42,258 nt of DNA, from the NCBI GenBank assembly GCA_900765705.1, contig CAAFSR010000219.1, positions 1 through 42,258 of the forward strand, written 5' to 3'. Position 1 is the first letter of the stretch. The number at the start of each line of letters is the position of its first letter. Made by a program: the position numbers and the translations under genes. Positions 1 to 7,085 of the stretch are shown here, piece after piece. The notes under the pieces are model-generated. The model did no database searches and was not told where the DNA came from. It saw only the letters and a list, made by a program, of their open reading frames with translations. This stretch comes from an uncultured Faecalibacterium sp. (GTDB lineage Bacteria > Bacillota > Clostridia > Oscillospirales > Ruminococcaceae).

Positions 1-44
1 AGTCAAGAAATTAGCGCAACATTCAAACAGCATATTTGCGATAT

Positions 45-86
45 GCAATTCAACGTTGTTGCTGTTGCATTAAAAAGTTGAATTGC
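45..86. repeat. Perfect 10-bp inverted repeat in AT-rich spacer
   Basis: GCAATTCAAC at 45-54 is repeated in inverted form as GTTGAATTGC at 77-86, with 22 bases between. A third copy of the core, TTGAATTG, lies at 174-181. The first 187 bases are AT-rich and contain no convincing gene. A possible plus-strand promoter (TTGCAT at 65-70, TATAAA at 87-92, 16-base spacer) overlaps the right arm, but no downstream gene was recognised. Confidence 0.5.
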
Positions 87-180
87 TATAAAATTTGTCC
101 GGTTGCTTTTGGTACAGACATCGCTCTGGTCGTTTCTGTCAGAATGTTTCTGTGAACGCTCCTGTATGGTTGCTTGAATT

Positions 181-238
181 GTAAATTATAAAGACCCATG
201 GCAGCATCCGGTCAAATCGGATCATGCCATGGGTCTTT
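181..238 (-). terminator. Terminator of the radA-recombinase unit
   Basis: AAAGACCCATGGCA (190-203) pairs perfectly with TGCCATGGGTCTTT (225-238), a 14-bp stem. On the minus strand it lies about 50 bases after the recombinase stop codon and runs into UAUAAUUUAC, a weak but plausible U-rich tail. Confidence 0.65.
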
Positions 239-287
239 GCGTGTTTTCAGGTGCTTTTCTGAATCGGAACGCTCCGTTTTATGTAAA

Positions 288-1496
288 TCAAGTATCGTTC
301 GATGAATCGTTGGTTTTCTCGGCGGACATTGCTGAGATATCTGCTCGGAAGCCGTCTTGTGCAGCACCCTCAAAGGCCGCCATCGGGCCGGACGATTCCG
401 GGACGTCCTCTTCCGCCGGGATGTTTTTTGAAGACGTCTTCCCTTCTGCTTCTGATGTATCCAAGCTTGCTTTTGCGGCTTTCATCGGAAGCACCTTGCC
501 CAGCGGGTTTTCTTCAATGGCGGAACGCACCTGAAATTCTTGTAGGTGCGTATAAATTTGCGTTGTTCCAACACTGCTGTGACCCAGAAGCTGCTTGAGG
601 GTAAGGATGTCTACATTGCCGGTCTGATACATCAGGGTCGCAGCGGTGTGGCGCAGCTTATGGGTGGAAAAACCCTTTAGCCCGGCAGCTTTCATTGCAC
701 CGGAGATCAGCTGCTCTACCCGGCGGTTTGAGATACGTTCCTTGCGCATACGGGTAACAAACACAGCTTTTTCCTTGGGCGAAAGCCCTTCCATGGTGTT
801 GCGCTTGCGCAGATACAGCTGCAGAGCCTCCACACAGGCATCATTCAGGTAGACCATGCGTTCCTTATGGCCTTTGCCAAACAGGCGTATCTGCCGTTGC
901 TCTAAATCGATATCTCCAAGGTCCATGCCTACCAGCTCCGCAAGACGCATACCGCAGTTGAGAAACAACACCACCATGCAGTAGTCCCGCTCCGGAAAAT
1001 CGCTTTGGGTCTGAGTGCTTTCCAAAAGCGAGATGGACTGCTCTGCCGTCAGATATTTAGGCAAGACCTTATCCTGCTTGGGCGGGCGGATAGCCGCCGT
1101 GGGATCCTCGGATAGGCGGTTGACCTGATTGACCAGATAATCATAAAAGCCGTGCAGACTGGCCAGCCGCCGGGCGGTAGAGGATTTTTTGTTGCCGCAT
1201 TCCCGGTTCAAAAAATAAAGATACTCGTAGATATCCTCTTTTGTTATGCTGCCCCAGAAGGCTGTGTCCAGCCCCTTGGGGTCGATCTCTTTAAACTCTG
1301 CATCCGTGGACACAAGCCCGCGTCGGCGCTTCATAAAGCGGCTAAAGGAGCGCAGGTCACAGTAATAGCTGAACGCCGTATTAGCGCTTTTACCGGCAAT
1401 CACCTCAAGGTACCGCACATATTCTACAATATCCGGGGCCGCATCCTCAAAAGGTGCGTGCTTGCCGGGGTTTCTTTCGTCCAGATAAATCGACAT
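288..1496 (-). CDS. Tyrosine recombinase, XerC/XerD-like, with C-terminal extension
   Basis: A 402-residue site-specific recombinase of the phage-integrase family. The N-terminal SAM-like core-binding domain spans about residues 20-130 and the catalytic domain about 150-325. All six catalytic positions can be read: R184 (GMRL), K208 (GKGHKER), H279 and R282 (HKLRH), H306 (GHSS) and the nucleophile Y315 (IYTHL). Xer proteins are usually near 300 residues; this one has a longer N-terminus and about 70 extra residues after the nucleophile helix, rich in Ala, Ser, Glu and Asp and probably disordered. It starts 15 bases after the radA stop, so the two are probably co-transcribed. No prophage or integron genes adjoin it, which favours a chromosomal Xer role, but whether it is XerC, XerD or a third paralogue cannot be decided here. 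Confidence 0.9.
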   Translation of the reverse strand: MSIYLDERNPGKHAPFEDAAPDIVEYVRYLEVIAGKSANTAFSYYCDLRSFSRFMKRRRGLVSTDAEFKEIDPKGLDTAFWGSITKEDIYEYLYFLNRECGNKKSSTARRLASLHGFYDYLVNQVNRLSEDPTAAIRPPKQDKVLPKYLTAEQSISLLESTQTQSDFPERDYCMVVLFLNCGMRLAELVGMDLGDIDLEQRQIRLFGKGHKERMVYLNDACVEALQLYLRKRNTMEGLSPKEKAVFVTRMRKERISNRRVEQLISGAMKAAGLKGFSTHKLRHTAATLMYQTGNVDILTLKQLLGHSSVGTTQIYTHLQEFQVRSAIEENPLGKVLPMKAAKASLDTSEAEGKTSSKNIPAEEDVPESSGPMAAFEGAAQDGFRADISAMSAEKTNDSSNDT

Positions 1497-1511
1497 GGCT
1501 TCCTCGTTTCA

Positions 1512-2915
1512 TCACAGGCGGTCAGTTTTCAGCGCGTTGATGGCATCTGCAATATACGCTGCGCCAACCAGCTTCATGCCGGGATAATCTGCAGCATTCA
1601 GGTGAGCAAGGCTGTGCTTGGGAATGACCGCCCGCTCAAAGCCGATGCGCTCTGCCTCGTGCAGACGCTGTTCCAGATTGGGCACACTGCGCACTTCCCC
1701 GCCAAGACCTACCTCACCGATAGCGATAAGCTTATCGCTGACCGGGCGGTCCAGCAGCGAGGAGACCATGCTCAAGCAGACGGCAAGGTCGCAGGCAGTA
1801 TCCCGCAGCGCGATGCCGCCCACAATGTTGACGTAAACATCCAGATTGCCAAAGAAATATCCGGCCCGCTTTTCCAGTACAGCAATCAAAAGGTTCATGC
1901 GGTTATAATCGTATCCGCTGCAGGCGCGGCGGGGTGCCGGGAAATTCGTCTTGGTGGCAAGCGCCTGTATCTCGCTCAGGATGGGGCGGCTGCCCTCCAT
2001 GGTACAGGCCACACAGTTGCCGGAAACGCCCAGCGGGCGGCCCTCCAAAAGCATCTGGGAAGGGTTTTCAATCTCGGCAAGTCCTGTGCCGGTCATATCA
2101 AACATTCCAAGCTCATTGGTAGAGCCATAGCGGTTTTTGGCGGCCCGTAGAATGCGGTACGGCAGCATCTTGTCGCCCTCAAAATAAAGCACCGTATCCA
2201 CGATATGCTCCATGACCTTAGGGCCTGCAATCGCGCCATCCTTGTTTACATGGCCCACAATGAACATGGGGATCTCCTGCTTTTTGGCCACAGCAAGCAA
2301 CCGGGCTGCGCTCTCCTTCACCTGACTGACCGTACCGGACGAGGATGAGATGTCCATGCAGCGCATGGTCTGGATGGAGTCGATGACCACAAGCTCCGGC
2401 TTTTCCTTTTTAATCAGGCCGCAGATCTCATCCACGTCATTTTCTGCCGCCAGAAAGATGTTGTCCTGCGGCACCTTCAGCCGTGCTGCGCGTAGCTTGA
2501 CCTGCCGGACGGACTCCTCGCCGGTGATATACAATACGCTGTGCTGGTTGGAGATGGCACCGCACAGCTGCAGCAGCATAGTGGATTTACCTACGCCGGG
2601 TTCGCCACTCAAAAGCACTACGCCGCCCAGCACGATGCCGCCGCCCAATACGCGGTCCAGCTCCGAGATACCGGTCAGAATGCGGCTTTTTTCCTCCGTG
2701 GTGCTGATCTCCGACAGCCGCTTGGCAGTCAGGGTGGTCACACCCTCCTGCCGTGCTGCTGCAGCCTGACGGGCGGCTGGGGTCCCCGCCTTGGGCGCCT
2801 CGGCCACCACATCCTCGTTCATGGTATTCCAGCTGCCGCAGCTGGGGCAGCGTCCCATCCAGCGGGGGCTTGTCTCTCCGCAATTGGAGCATACATAGAC
2901 GGATTTCAATTTCAT
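1512..2915 (-). CDS. radA: DNA repair protein RadA
   Basis: A 467-residue RecA-related ATPase that drives branch migration during recombinational repair. The N-terminal zinc finger has C9, C12, C23 and C26 (CSNCG, CPSCG). The Walker A motif GEPGVGKST lies at about 104-112 and the RadA-specific KNRYG motif at 260-264. The C-terminal third is the Lon-protease-like domain typical of the family. The start is supported by GAGGGA about 6 bases upstream and by a promoter at 2947-2975. It heads a two-gene unit with the downstream recombinase. Confidence 0.97.
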   Translation of the reverse strand: MKLKSVYVCSNCGETSPRWMGRCPSCGSWNTMNEDVVAEAPKAGTPAARQAAAARQEGVTTLTAKRLSEISTTEEKSRILTGISELDRVLGGGIVLGGVVLLSGEPGVGKSTMLLQLCGAISNQHSVLYITGEESVRQVKLRAARLKVPQDNIFLAAENDVDEICGLIKKEKPELVVIDSIQTMRCMDISSSSGTVSQVKESAARLLAVAKKQEIPMFIVGHVNKDGAIAGPKVMEHIVDTVLYFEGDKMLPYRILRAAKNRYGSTNELGMFDMTGTGLAEIENPSQMLLEGRPLGVSGNCVACTMEGSRPILSEIQALATKTNFPAPRRACSGYDYNRMNLLIAVLEKRAGYFFGNLDVYVNIVGGIALRDTACDLAVCLSMVSSLLDRPVSDKLIAIGEVGLGGEVRSVPNLEQRLHEAERIGFERAVIPKHSLAHLNAADYPGMKLVGAAYIADAINALKTDRL

Positions 2916-2946
2916 GTCTGTCCCTCATTTATTATGGTCTTTTGCT

Positions 2947-2975
2947 ATTGTAACACACTGCGCCAAAACCCGCAA
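2947..2975 (-). promoter_or_regulatory. Sigma-A type promoter of radA
   Basis: On the minus strand TTGCGG (2970-2975) and TACAAT (2947-2952) are separated by 17 bases, with TGT just before the -10 (extended -10). Transcription would start about 25 bases before the radA start codon. The promoter separates radA from the SpoIIM-like gene upstream. Confidence 0.7.
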
Positions 2976-2989
2976 GAAAAGTATGCTGT

Positions 2990-3736
2990 TCACAGGCGGT
3001 TTCCCATATACGAAAGCCCCGCCGCCGCACCGCACAGCGGCAGTAATATTACCATGATCAGCAGATACTGGCCCATCAGCGCCTGCACCCCGGGGCGGGC
3101 TTGTCCGCCGGGATGCTTGCGGAAGGAATAAGCATGGATACGGCTGCTGACCTGTAAGGCAGAAGCTCCGAAAAAGCACAGACAGCCGCTTGCTGCCGCC
3201 GCCGGCAGGCCTGTCCACAGCAGCGCCAGCAGTACCGTTTTCCAGCCACCCACTGCGCAAAGCTGTACCATGAGCAGCCCGCTGCCCAAGCCATACAGCA
3301 TCATGCTGCTAAATATCATCACCGGCCCAAGGGCAGACAGCCCCAGCAATAAAAACAGGCTGACCACAAGGCCGAGGGTCAGGTATTCCATGCCGAAAAG
3401 CTGTACAGCGCCCTGCAGGCTGCCCGGTGCAAACAGCCTTTGCCATGCCTCCAGATAATACCGCAGCAGCTCTGCCTGCCGGGCATCGCATACCGCCTGC
3501 AATACGCCGGCAGCCGAACTTCCAAGCAGAAAGGCTGCAGCCAGCAGCCAGCAATCCCGGGTGGCGTGTCGCTTTGCCGGGATGCGGGGCTCTTTTTGCG
3601 GCAACTGCTCTGCCGGTTCTGATTCGGCTGCCGGTGCGGGCGGCAAAGCAGGCTCTGCTTTCTGCACCGGCAGACTGGCTGTCTGCGGCAGCAAAGATAA
3701 ACTTTCTTCCGGTTTAGTTTGTTCGTAGATCCACAT
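2990..3736 (-). CDS. SpoIIM-like integral membrane protein
   Basis: A 248-residue membrane protein. About 60 Pro/Ala/Glu-rich, presumably cytoplasmic residues precede a hydrophobic segment at about 62-82. Three or four more membrane segments follow between about 115 and 195, and a last one lies at about 223-243. The layout, including a FGMEYLTLG-type entry into the second segment and a Gly-rich third one, recalls SpoIIM (B. subtilis about 214 residues), which scaffolds the DMP peptidoglycan-remodelling complex during engulfment. The assignment rests on topology and weak motif resemblance, not on a diagnostic residue. GAGGGAAAACAGCTT precedes the ATG. It follows the TIGR04086 gene by 42 bases. 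Confidence 0.5.
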   Translation of the reverse strand: MWIYEQTKPEESLSLLPQTASLPVQKAEPALPPAPAAESEPAEQLPQKEPRIPAKRHATRDCWLLAAAFLLGSSAAGVLQAVCDARQAELLRYYLEAWQRLFAPGSLQGAVQLFGMEYLTLGLVVSLFLLLGLSALGPVMIFSSMMLYGLGSGLLMVQLCAVGGWKTVLLALLWTGLPAAAASGCLCFFGASALQVSSRIHAYSFRKHPGGQARPGVQALMGQYLLIMVILLPLCGAAAGLSYMGNRL

Positions 3737-3778
3737 AAGCTGTTTTCCCTCTTTGATGCGTCCGGTTTACCACAGTTA

Positions 3779-4177
3779 TCAGCGAAGTGTGTGCTTTCGG
3801 CTGCGCAGAGTGACACCAAGCAGCCCTCCTGCACCGCCACAGAGCAGCACTGCCAAAACGCGGCACACTACAGCAGGCTCTGCAGCTGTGCCGTTCCATG
3901 CAGCGGAAAGCACAAGCGGTACCGCCAGAAATGTACTTTGGAGCAGCCCCGTCAGCAGACCACGCGCTTTTTTGCGGAAAGCTGCTGCCAGTGCACACAG
4001 CAGACTGCCTGCACACACAGCCGTTGTGGCAAGTGTCGGAACGATGCTGCCGGAGCAGCTCTGCCCTGCCATCAGCTGCGCAAAACCAGCCAGTGCTGCC
4101 GCTGTTACGGCCACCCCCAGCACCCCGAAAACCACAAACGAAAGAAGCTCCGCCGGGAAACCACGAGATTCAGACAT
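3779..4177 (-). CDS. TIGR04086-type (YrzE-like) small membrane protein
   Basis: The chosen start at 4177 gives 132 residues. An ATG 21 bases further upstream (4198) is in frame, but GGGAGGCGG lies about 10 bases before the 4177 ATG, which decides the start. The protein has four hydrophobic segments (roughly residues 10-32, 42-63, 75-95 and 100-122) and ends in a basic tail. Small four-helix proteins of the TIGR04086 family often sit beside yajC and tgt in Firmicutes, as here; their function is unknown. Its ribosome binding site is inside a perfect hairpin (4183-4221), so its expression may be limited or conditional. Confidence 0.7.
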   Translation of the reverse strand: MSESRGFPAELLSFVVFGVLGVAVTAAALAGFAQLMAGQSCSGSIVPTLATTAVCAGSLLCALAAAFRKKARGLLTGLLQSTFLAVPLVLSAAWNGTAAEPAVVCRVLAVLLCGGAGGLLGVTLRSRKHTLR

Positions 4178-4182
4178 AACAA

Positions 4183-4221
4183 AACCGCCTCCCTGCACAT
4201 AGTCTATGCAGGGAGGCGGTT
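4183..4221 (-). promoter_or_regulatory. Perfect hairpin after yajC that buries the next gene's ribosome binding site
   Basis: AACCGCCTCCCTGCA and TGCAGGGAGGCGGTT form a 15-bp perfect stem with a 9-base loop. On the minus strand the 3' arm holds the Shine-Dalgarno sequence GGGAGGCGG of the gene starting at 4177 and the 5' arm is its anti-Shine-Dalgarno. The stem is followed by TTTTGTT, so it may also be a leaky intrinsic terminator of yajC. It starts about 22 bases after the yajC stop. Confidence 0.8.
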
Positions 4222-4243
4222 CATGTATGCACGGTGTAAATGC

Positions 4244-4561
4244 TTACTTCTTATCGGCAGGAGCCTTGTCCATGTTCAGCTTTTCGACCGAAGAGATAGC
4301 AGACTTGGTAAAGCGGATCTTCACGCGGTCGGCGCCGGTCTCCAGAACAAAGGTGTCGTCCTTGATGGCGACAACGCGGCCAATGACACCGCCGATGGTG
4401 GTGACCTGATCGCCGATCTCCAGACTGCTGCGCATAGCGGCATCCTTCTTTTCCTGCTTCTTCTGGGGGCGGTAGATCATGAAGTACAGCAGGACCAGCA
4501 TCAGTGCCAGCGTGAAGAACAGGCTGATATAGCCTTCGGACGTGGTAGTCAGAAATTGCAT
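4244..4561 (-). CDS. yajC: Preprotein translocase subunit YajC
   Basis: A 105-residue protein with one N-terminal membrane helix (about 12-31), then the YajC hallmark YFMIYRPQKKQEKK and the soluble stretch with SLEIGDQVTTIGGVIGRV. It is the accessory subunit that joins SecDF at the Sec translocon. AGGAG lies about 10 bases before the ATG, and a strong promoter is at 4598-4626. It lies downstream of tgt, the usual queA-tgt-yajC order, but the promoter indicates that it starts its own transcript with the following TIGR04086 and SpoIIM-like genes. Confidence 0.96.
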   Translation of the reverse strand: MQFLTTTSEGYISLFFTLALMLVLLYFMIYRPQKKQEKKDAAMRSSLEIGDQVTTIGGVIGRVVAIKDDTFVLETGADRVKIRFTKSAISSVEKLNMDKAPADKK

Positions 4562-4597
4562 GGGGCAAAATCTCCTCTCAAAAATTCAGATAATGCT

Positions 4598-4626
4598 ATT
4601 ATACCCTCTTATCGGCCTTGTTGCAA
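4598..4626 (-). promoter_or_regulatory. Sigma-A type promoter of yajC
   Basis: TTGCAA (4621-4626), a 17-base spacer and a perfect TATAAT (4598-4603) on the minus strand, about 10 bases after the tgt stop codon. The hexamers and spacing are the same as in the queA promoter at 6997-7025. Confidence 0.8.
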
Positions 4627-4635
4627 GGCTAAAGT

Positions 4636-5781
4636 TTAAATTCGGGTATCCAGAAGCTTAACGTATCTGTCGTGGAAGGCGGTAAAGGTGCCGGCATCCA
4701 GTTCATCCCGGATGCGCTCCATCAGATGGTTGTAGAACCATAGGTTATGCATCACGGTCAGGCGCATGCCCAGCATCTCGTCTGCCTTGAGCAGATGCCG
4801 GATGTAGGCGCGGGAGTAGTTGCGGCACACCGGACAGCCGCAGGCGGGGTCGATGGGGCGCTCATCCCGCTCATACTTGGCGTTTTTGATGTTGATGATG
4901 CCGCTCCATGTATTCAGGTGACCATGGCGGGCATTGCGGCTGGGCATAACGCAGTCAAACAGATCCACGCCGCGGGCTACCGCCTCTATGATGTTGCCGG
5001 GAGTACCGACACCCATCAGGTAGCGGATCTTATCCTTGGGCATGTGCGGCTCCACCTGACTGATCATCTCATACATCACGTCGGTGGGCTCGCCCACAGC
5101 CAGACCGCCGATGGCGTAGCCATCCAGCTCCAGCTCTGCGATCTGCTTCATGTGTTCCACGCGCAGGTCTGCATAGGTGCAGCCCTGATTGATGCCGAAC
5201 AAAAGCTGATCCGGGTTGACCGAAATACCCTCGTGCTTCAGCCGTGCCATCTCGGCCTTGCAGCGCTTCAGCCAGCGGGTGGTGCGCTCACAGCTGTCCT
5301 TGGAATAATCGTGCTGGGCAGGGTTCTCCACGCACTCATCAAAGGCCATGGCAATGGTAGAGCCCAGATTTGCCTGAATCTGCATACTTTCCTCCGGGCC
5401 CATAAAGATGCGGTGACCGTCCAGATGGGAGGCAAAGGTCACACCCTCCTCGGTGATCTTACGCAGCTTTGCCAGACTGAACACCTGAAATCCGCCGCTG
5501 TCAGTCAGGATAGGGCCGTTCCAGCGGGTAAACTTGTGCAGGCCGCCCATATCTGCCACCAGCTTATCGCCGGGACGCAGATGCAGATGGTAGGTGTTGC
5601 ACAGCATGACCTGTGCGCCGATATCCTTCAGATCCTGCGCCGACAGGCCGCCCTTGATGGCACCTGCGGTGGCAACGTTCTGGAAAGCGGGGGTCTGCAC
5701 CGTGCCGTGCACGGTCTTGAACTCGCCCCGCCGGGCATTGTGCTCCTGCTTAAGCAGGGTGTAGGTCGTCAAAGAAGGCAT
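4636..5781 (-). CDS. tgt: tRNA-guanine transglycosylase
   Basis: A 381-residue enzyme that exchanges the wobble guanine of GUN anticodons for the queuosine precursor preQ1. D94 (LTDSGGFQVFSL) and the nucleophile D276 (LFDCVMPSRNARHG) match the two catalytic aspartates. The zinc site is C314, C316, C319 (CGCPVC) and H345. The start at 5781 gives the canonical length and has AAAGGAAAAGACT in front; an in-frame ATG 81 bases further up has no such site. It lies 110 bases downstream of queA, the next enzyme of the pathway. The gap contains three short hairpins but no clear promoter, so the pair is probably one transcript. Confidence 0.97.
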   Translation of the reverse strand: MPSLTTYTLLKQEHNARRGEFKTVHGTVQTPAFQNVATAGAIKGGLSAQDLKDIGAQVMLCNTYHLHLRPGDKLVADMGGLHKFTRWNGPILTDSGGFQVFSLAKLRKITEEGVTFASHLDGHRIFMGPEESMQIQANLGSTIAMAFDECVENPAQHDYSKDSCERTTRWLKRCKAEMARLKHEGISVNPDQLLFGINQGCTYADLRVEHMKQIAELELDGYAIGGLAVGEPTDVMYEMISQVEPHMPKDKIRYLMGVGTPGNIIEAVARGVDLFDCVMPSRNARHGHLNTWSGIINIKNAKYERDERPIDPACGCPVCRNYSRAYIRHLLKADEMLGMRLTVMHNLWFYNHLMERIRDELDAGTFTAFHDRYVKLLDTRI

Positions 5782-5891
5782 AGTCTTTTCCTTTCTGCGC
5801 ACGGAAAACAGCCGTGCAGCCTCGATGCAGGCTATGGGCCTGCAAGTTATCAGAATGATCACGGCAGTATTATGCCGTAATTACAAAGGAA

Positions 5892-6920
5892 TCACAAAAT
5901 AAGCATCGCATCGCCAAAAGAGAAAAAGCGGTACCGTTCTGCCACAGCCACCTCATAGGCGTGCATGGTCTTTTCGTAGCCATACAGGGCAGACACCAGC
6001 ATGATCAGGGTGCTCTCCGGCAGGTGGAAGTTGGTGATCAGGCCATCGATGCAGTTGAACTTCACCCCCGGATACAGGAAGATGGAGGTGTTGCCGCTGC
6101 AGGCCTTGATCTCGCCGTACTTGGCAGCAGCAGCTTCCAGCGTGCGGCAGCTGGTAGTGCCCACGGCGATCACCCGGTGGCCGGCAGCTTTCGTCTCACG
6201 GATGCGGCGGGCGGTCTCCTCGCTGATGGAATACCACTCGCTGTGCATCTTATGGTCGGTGATCTCGTCCTCCTGCACGGGGCGGAAGGTGCCCAGACCA
6301 ACATGCAGAGTAACCTCGGCAATGCCAACACCCATAGCGCGGAGGGTGTCCATCAGCTCCGGGGTGAAATGCAGCCCGGCGGTGGGAGCAGCCGCGCTGC
6401 CCAGCTCCTTGGCGTAAACGGTCTGGTACTGGCTCTGGTCCTCCAGCTGCTTTGTGATGTAGGGTGGCAGCGGCATCTTGCCAAATTCATCCAGCTTTTC
6501 ATAAAGCGTTTCGGTATCATAATAGAATGTAACGTACTTGTTGCCGTCCTCCATGGTCTCGTCTACCACAGCGGTCAGACTTCCGTCGCCAAAGCTTACC
6601 TTCGTGCCGGGCTGCATCCGCTTGCCGGGCTTTGCCAGACACTCCCACTGGTCGCCCTTCACCTGCCGCAGCAACAGCAGCTCACACACGGCGCCGGTAG
6701 GCTGCTTGACGCCCACGATGCGGGCGGGCAGCACCTTAGAGTTGTTCACCACCAAAAGATCGCCCGGCTCCAAAAATTCCGGCAGCTCGCGGAAGATCTG
6801 GTGCCGGATGCTGTCATCCTTCCGGCTCAGAACCATCAGCCGCGCAGAATCACGCGGGGCTGCAGGCTCCTGTGCAATGAGCTCTTTGGGTAAATCATAC
6901 CAAAAATCTTTTTTCAACAT
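5892..6920 (-). CDS. queA: S-adenosylmethionine:tRNA ribosyltransferase-isomerase
   Basis: A 342-residue protein that transfers and isomerises the ribosyl group of SAM onto preQ1 in tRNA to make epoxyqueuosine. Family motifs are the DFWYDLPKELIAQEP start, DLLVVNNSKVLPAR, SAAAPTAGLHFTPEL and NFHLPESTLIMLVSA. The reading frame stays open far upstream, antisense to asd-dapA-dapB, but homology begins at MLKKDFWYDLP, so the ATG at 6920 is chosen. An ATG three codons earlier is closer to the GGAAAGG and cannot be fully excluded. It has its own promoter and is divergent from asd. Confidence 0.95.
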   Translation of the reverse strand: MLKKDFWYDLPKELIAQEPAAPRDSARLMVLSRKDDSIRHQIFRELPEFLEPGDLLVVNNSKVLPARIVGVKQPTGAVCELLLLRQVKGDQWECLAKPGKRMQPGTKVSFGDGSLTAVVDETMEDGNKYVTFYYDTETLYEKLDEFGKMPLPPYITKQLEDQSQYQTVYAKELGSAAAPTAGLHFTPELMDTLRAMGVGIAEVTLHVGLGTFRPVQEDEITDHKMHSEWYSISEETARRIRETKAAGHRVIAVGTTSCRTLEAAAAKYGEIKACSGNTSIFLYPGVKFNCIDGLITNFHLPESTLIMLVSALYGYEKTMHAYEVAVAERYRFFSFGDAMLIL

Positions 6921-6944
6921 ACTGTGCATTTGCCTTTCCGATGA

Positions 6945-6974
6945 TTGACACGGACAACGTATCAATGATATCAT
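6945..6974 (+). promoter_or_regulatory. Sigma-A type promoter of the asd-dapA-dapB operon
   Basis: A perfect TTGACA (6945-6950), an 18-base spacer and TATCAT (6969-6974). Transcription should start near 6981, leaving a leader of about 105 bases before the asd start codon. It faces the queA promoter, and the two divergent promoters overlap each other's leaders. Confidence 0.75.
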
Positions 6975-6980
6975 AGAATC

Positions 6981-7067
6981 TGTATAAACAGTATCTATTA
7001 TATTGCATCGCTGTCCGGTTTGCAAGCCGTGTTGTGCGCAACAATAAGATTTACTGTTTGTTTTTTG
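6981..7067 (+). promoter_or_regulatory. Structured leader of asd with terminator-like end
   Basis: AAACAGTA (6986-6993), just after the expected transcript start, is complementary to TACTGTTT (7052-7059), which is followed by GTTTTTTG. Inside this outer stem two small hairpins are possible: TTGCA/TGCAA (7003-7007 with 7021-7025) and TGTTG/CAACA (7030-7034 with 7039-7043). The fold is a three-way junction closed by a stem with a U-run, as in an attenuator. It is much shorter than a lysine riboswitch and I recognise no known class. Confidence 0.35.
6997..7025 (-). promoter_or_regulatory. Sigma-A type promoter of queA-tgt
   Basis: TTGCAA (7020-7025), 17 bases and TATAAT (6997-7002) on the minus strand. 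It lies inside the transcribed leader of the divergent asd operon, so the two promoters may interfere. Confidence 0.75.
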
Positions 7068-7085
7068 AAAGGAAAGGTGCTGGAA

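Noticed and set aside
5782..5891. preQ1 riboswitch between queA and tgt
   Set aside because: The gap has three short hairpins, but I could not find the preQ1 aptamer pattern. Control by preQ1 would also be expected before queA, not after it.
6975..7085. Lysine riboswitch before asd
   Set aside because: The leader is only about 105 bases and lacks the conserved core of the roughly 170-base lysine riboswitch.
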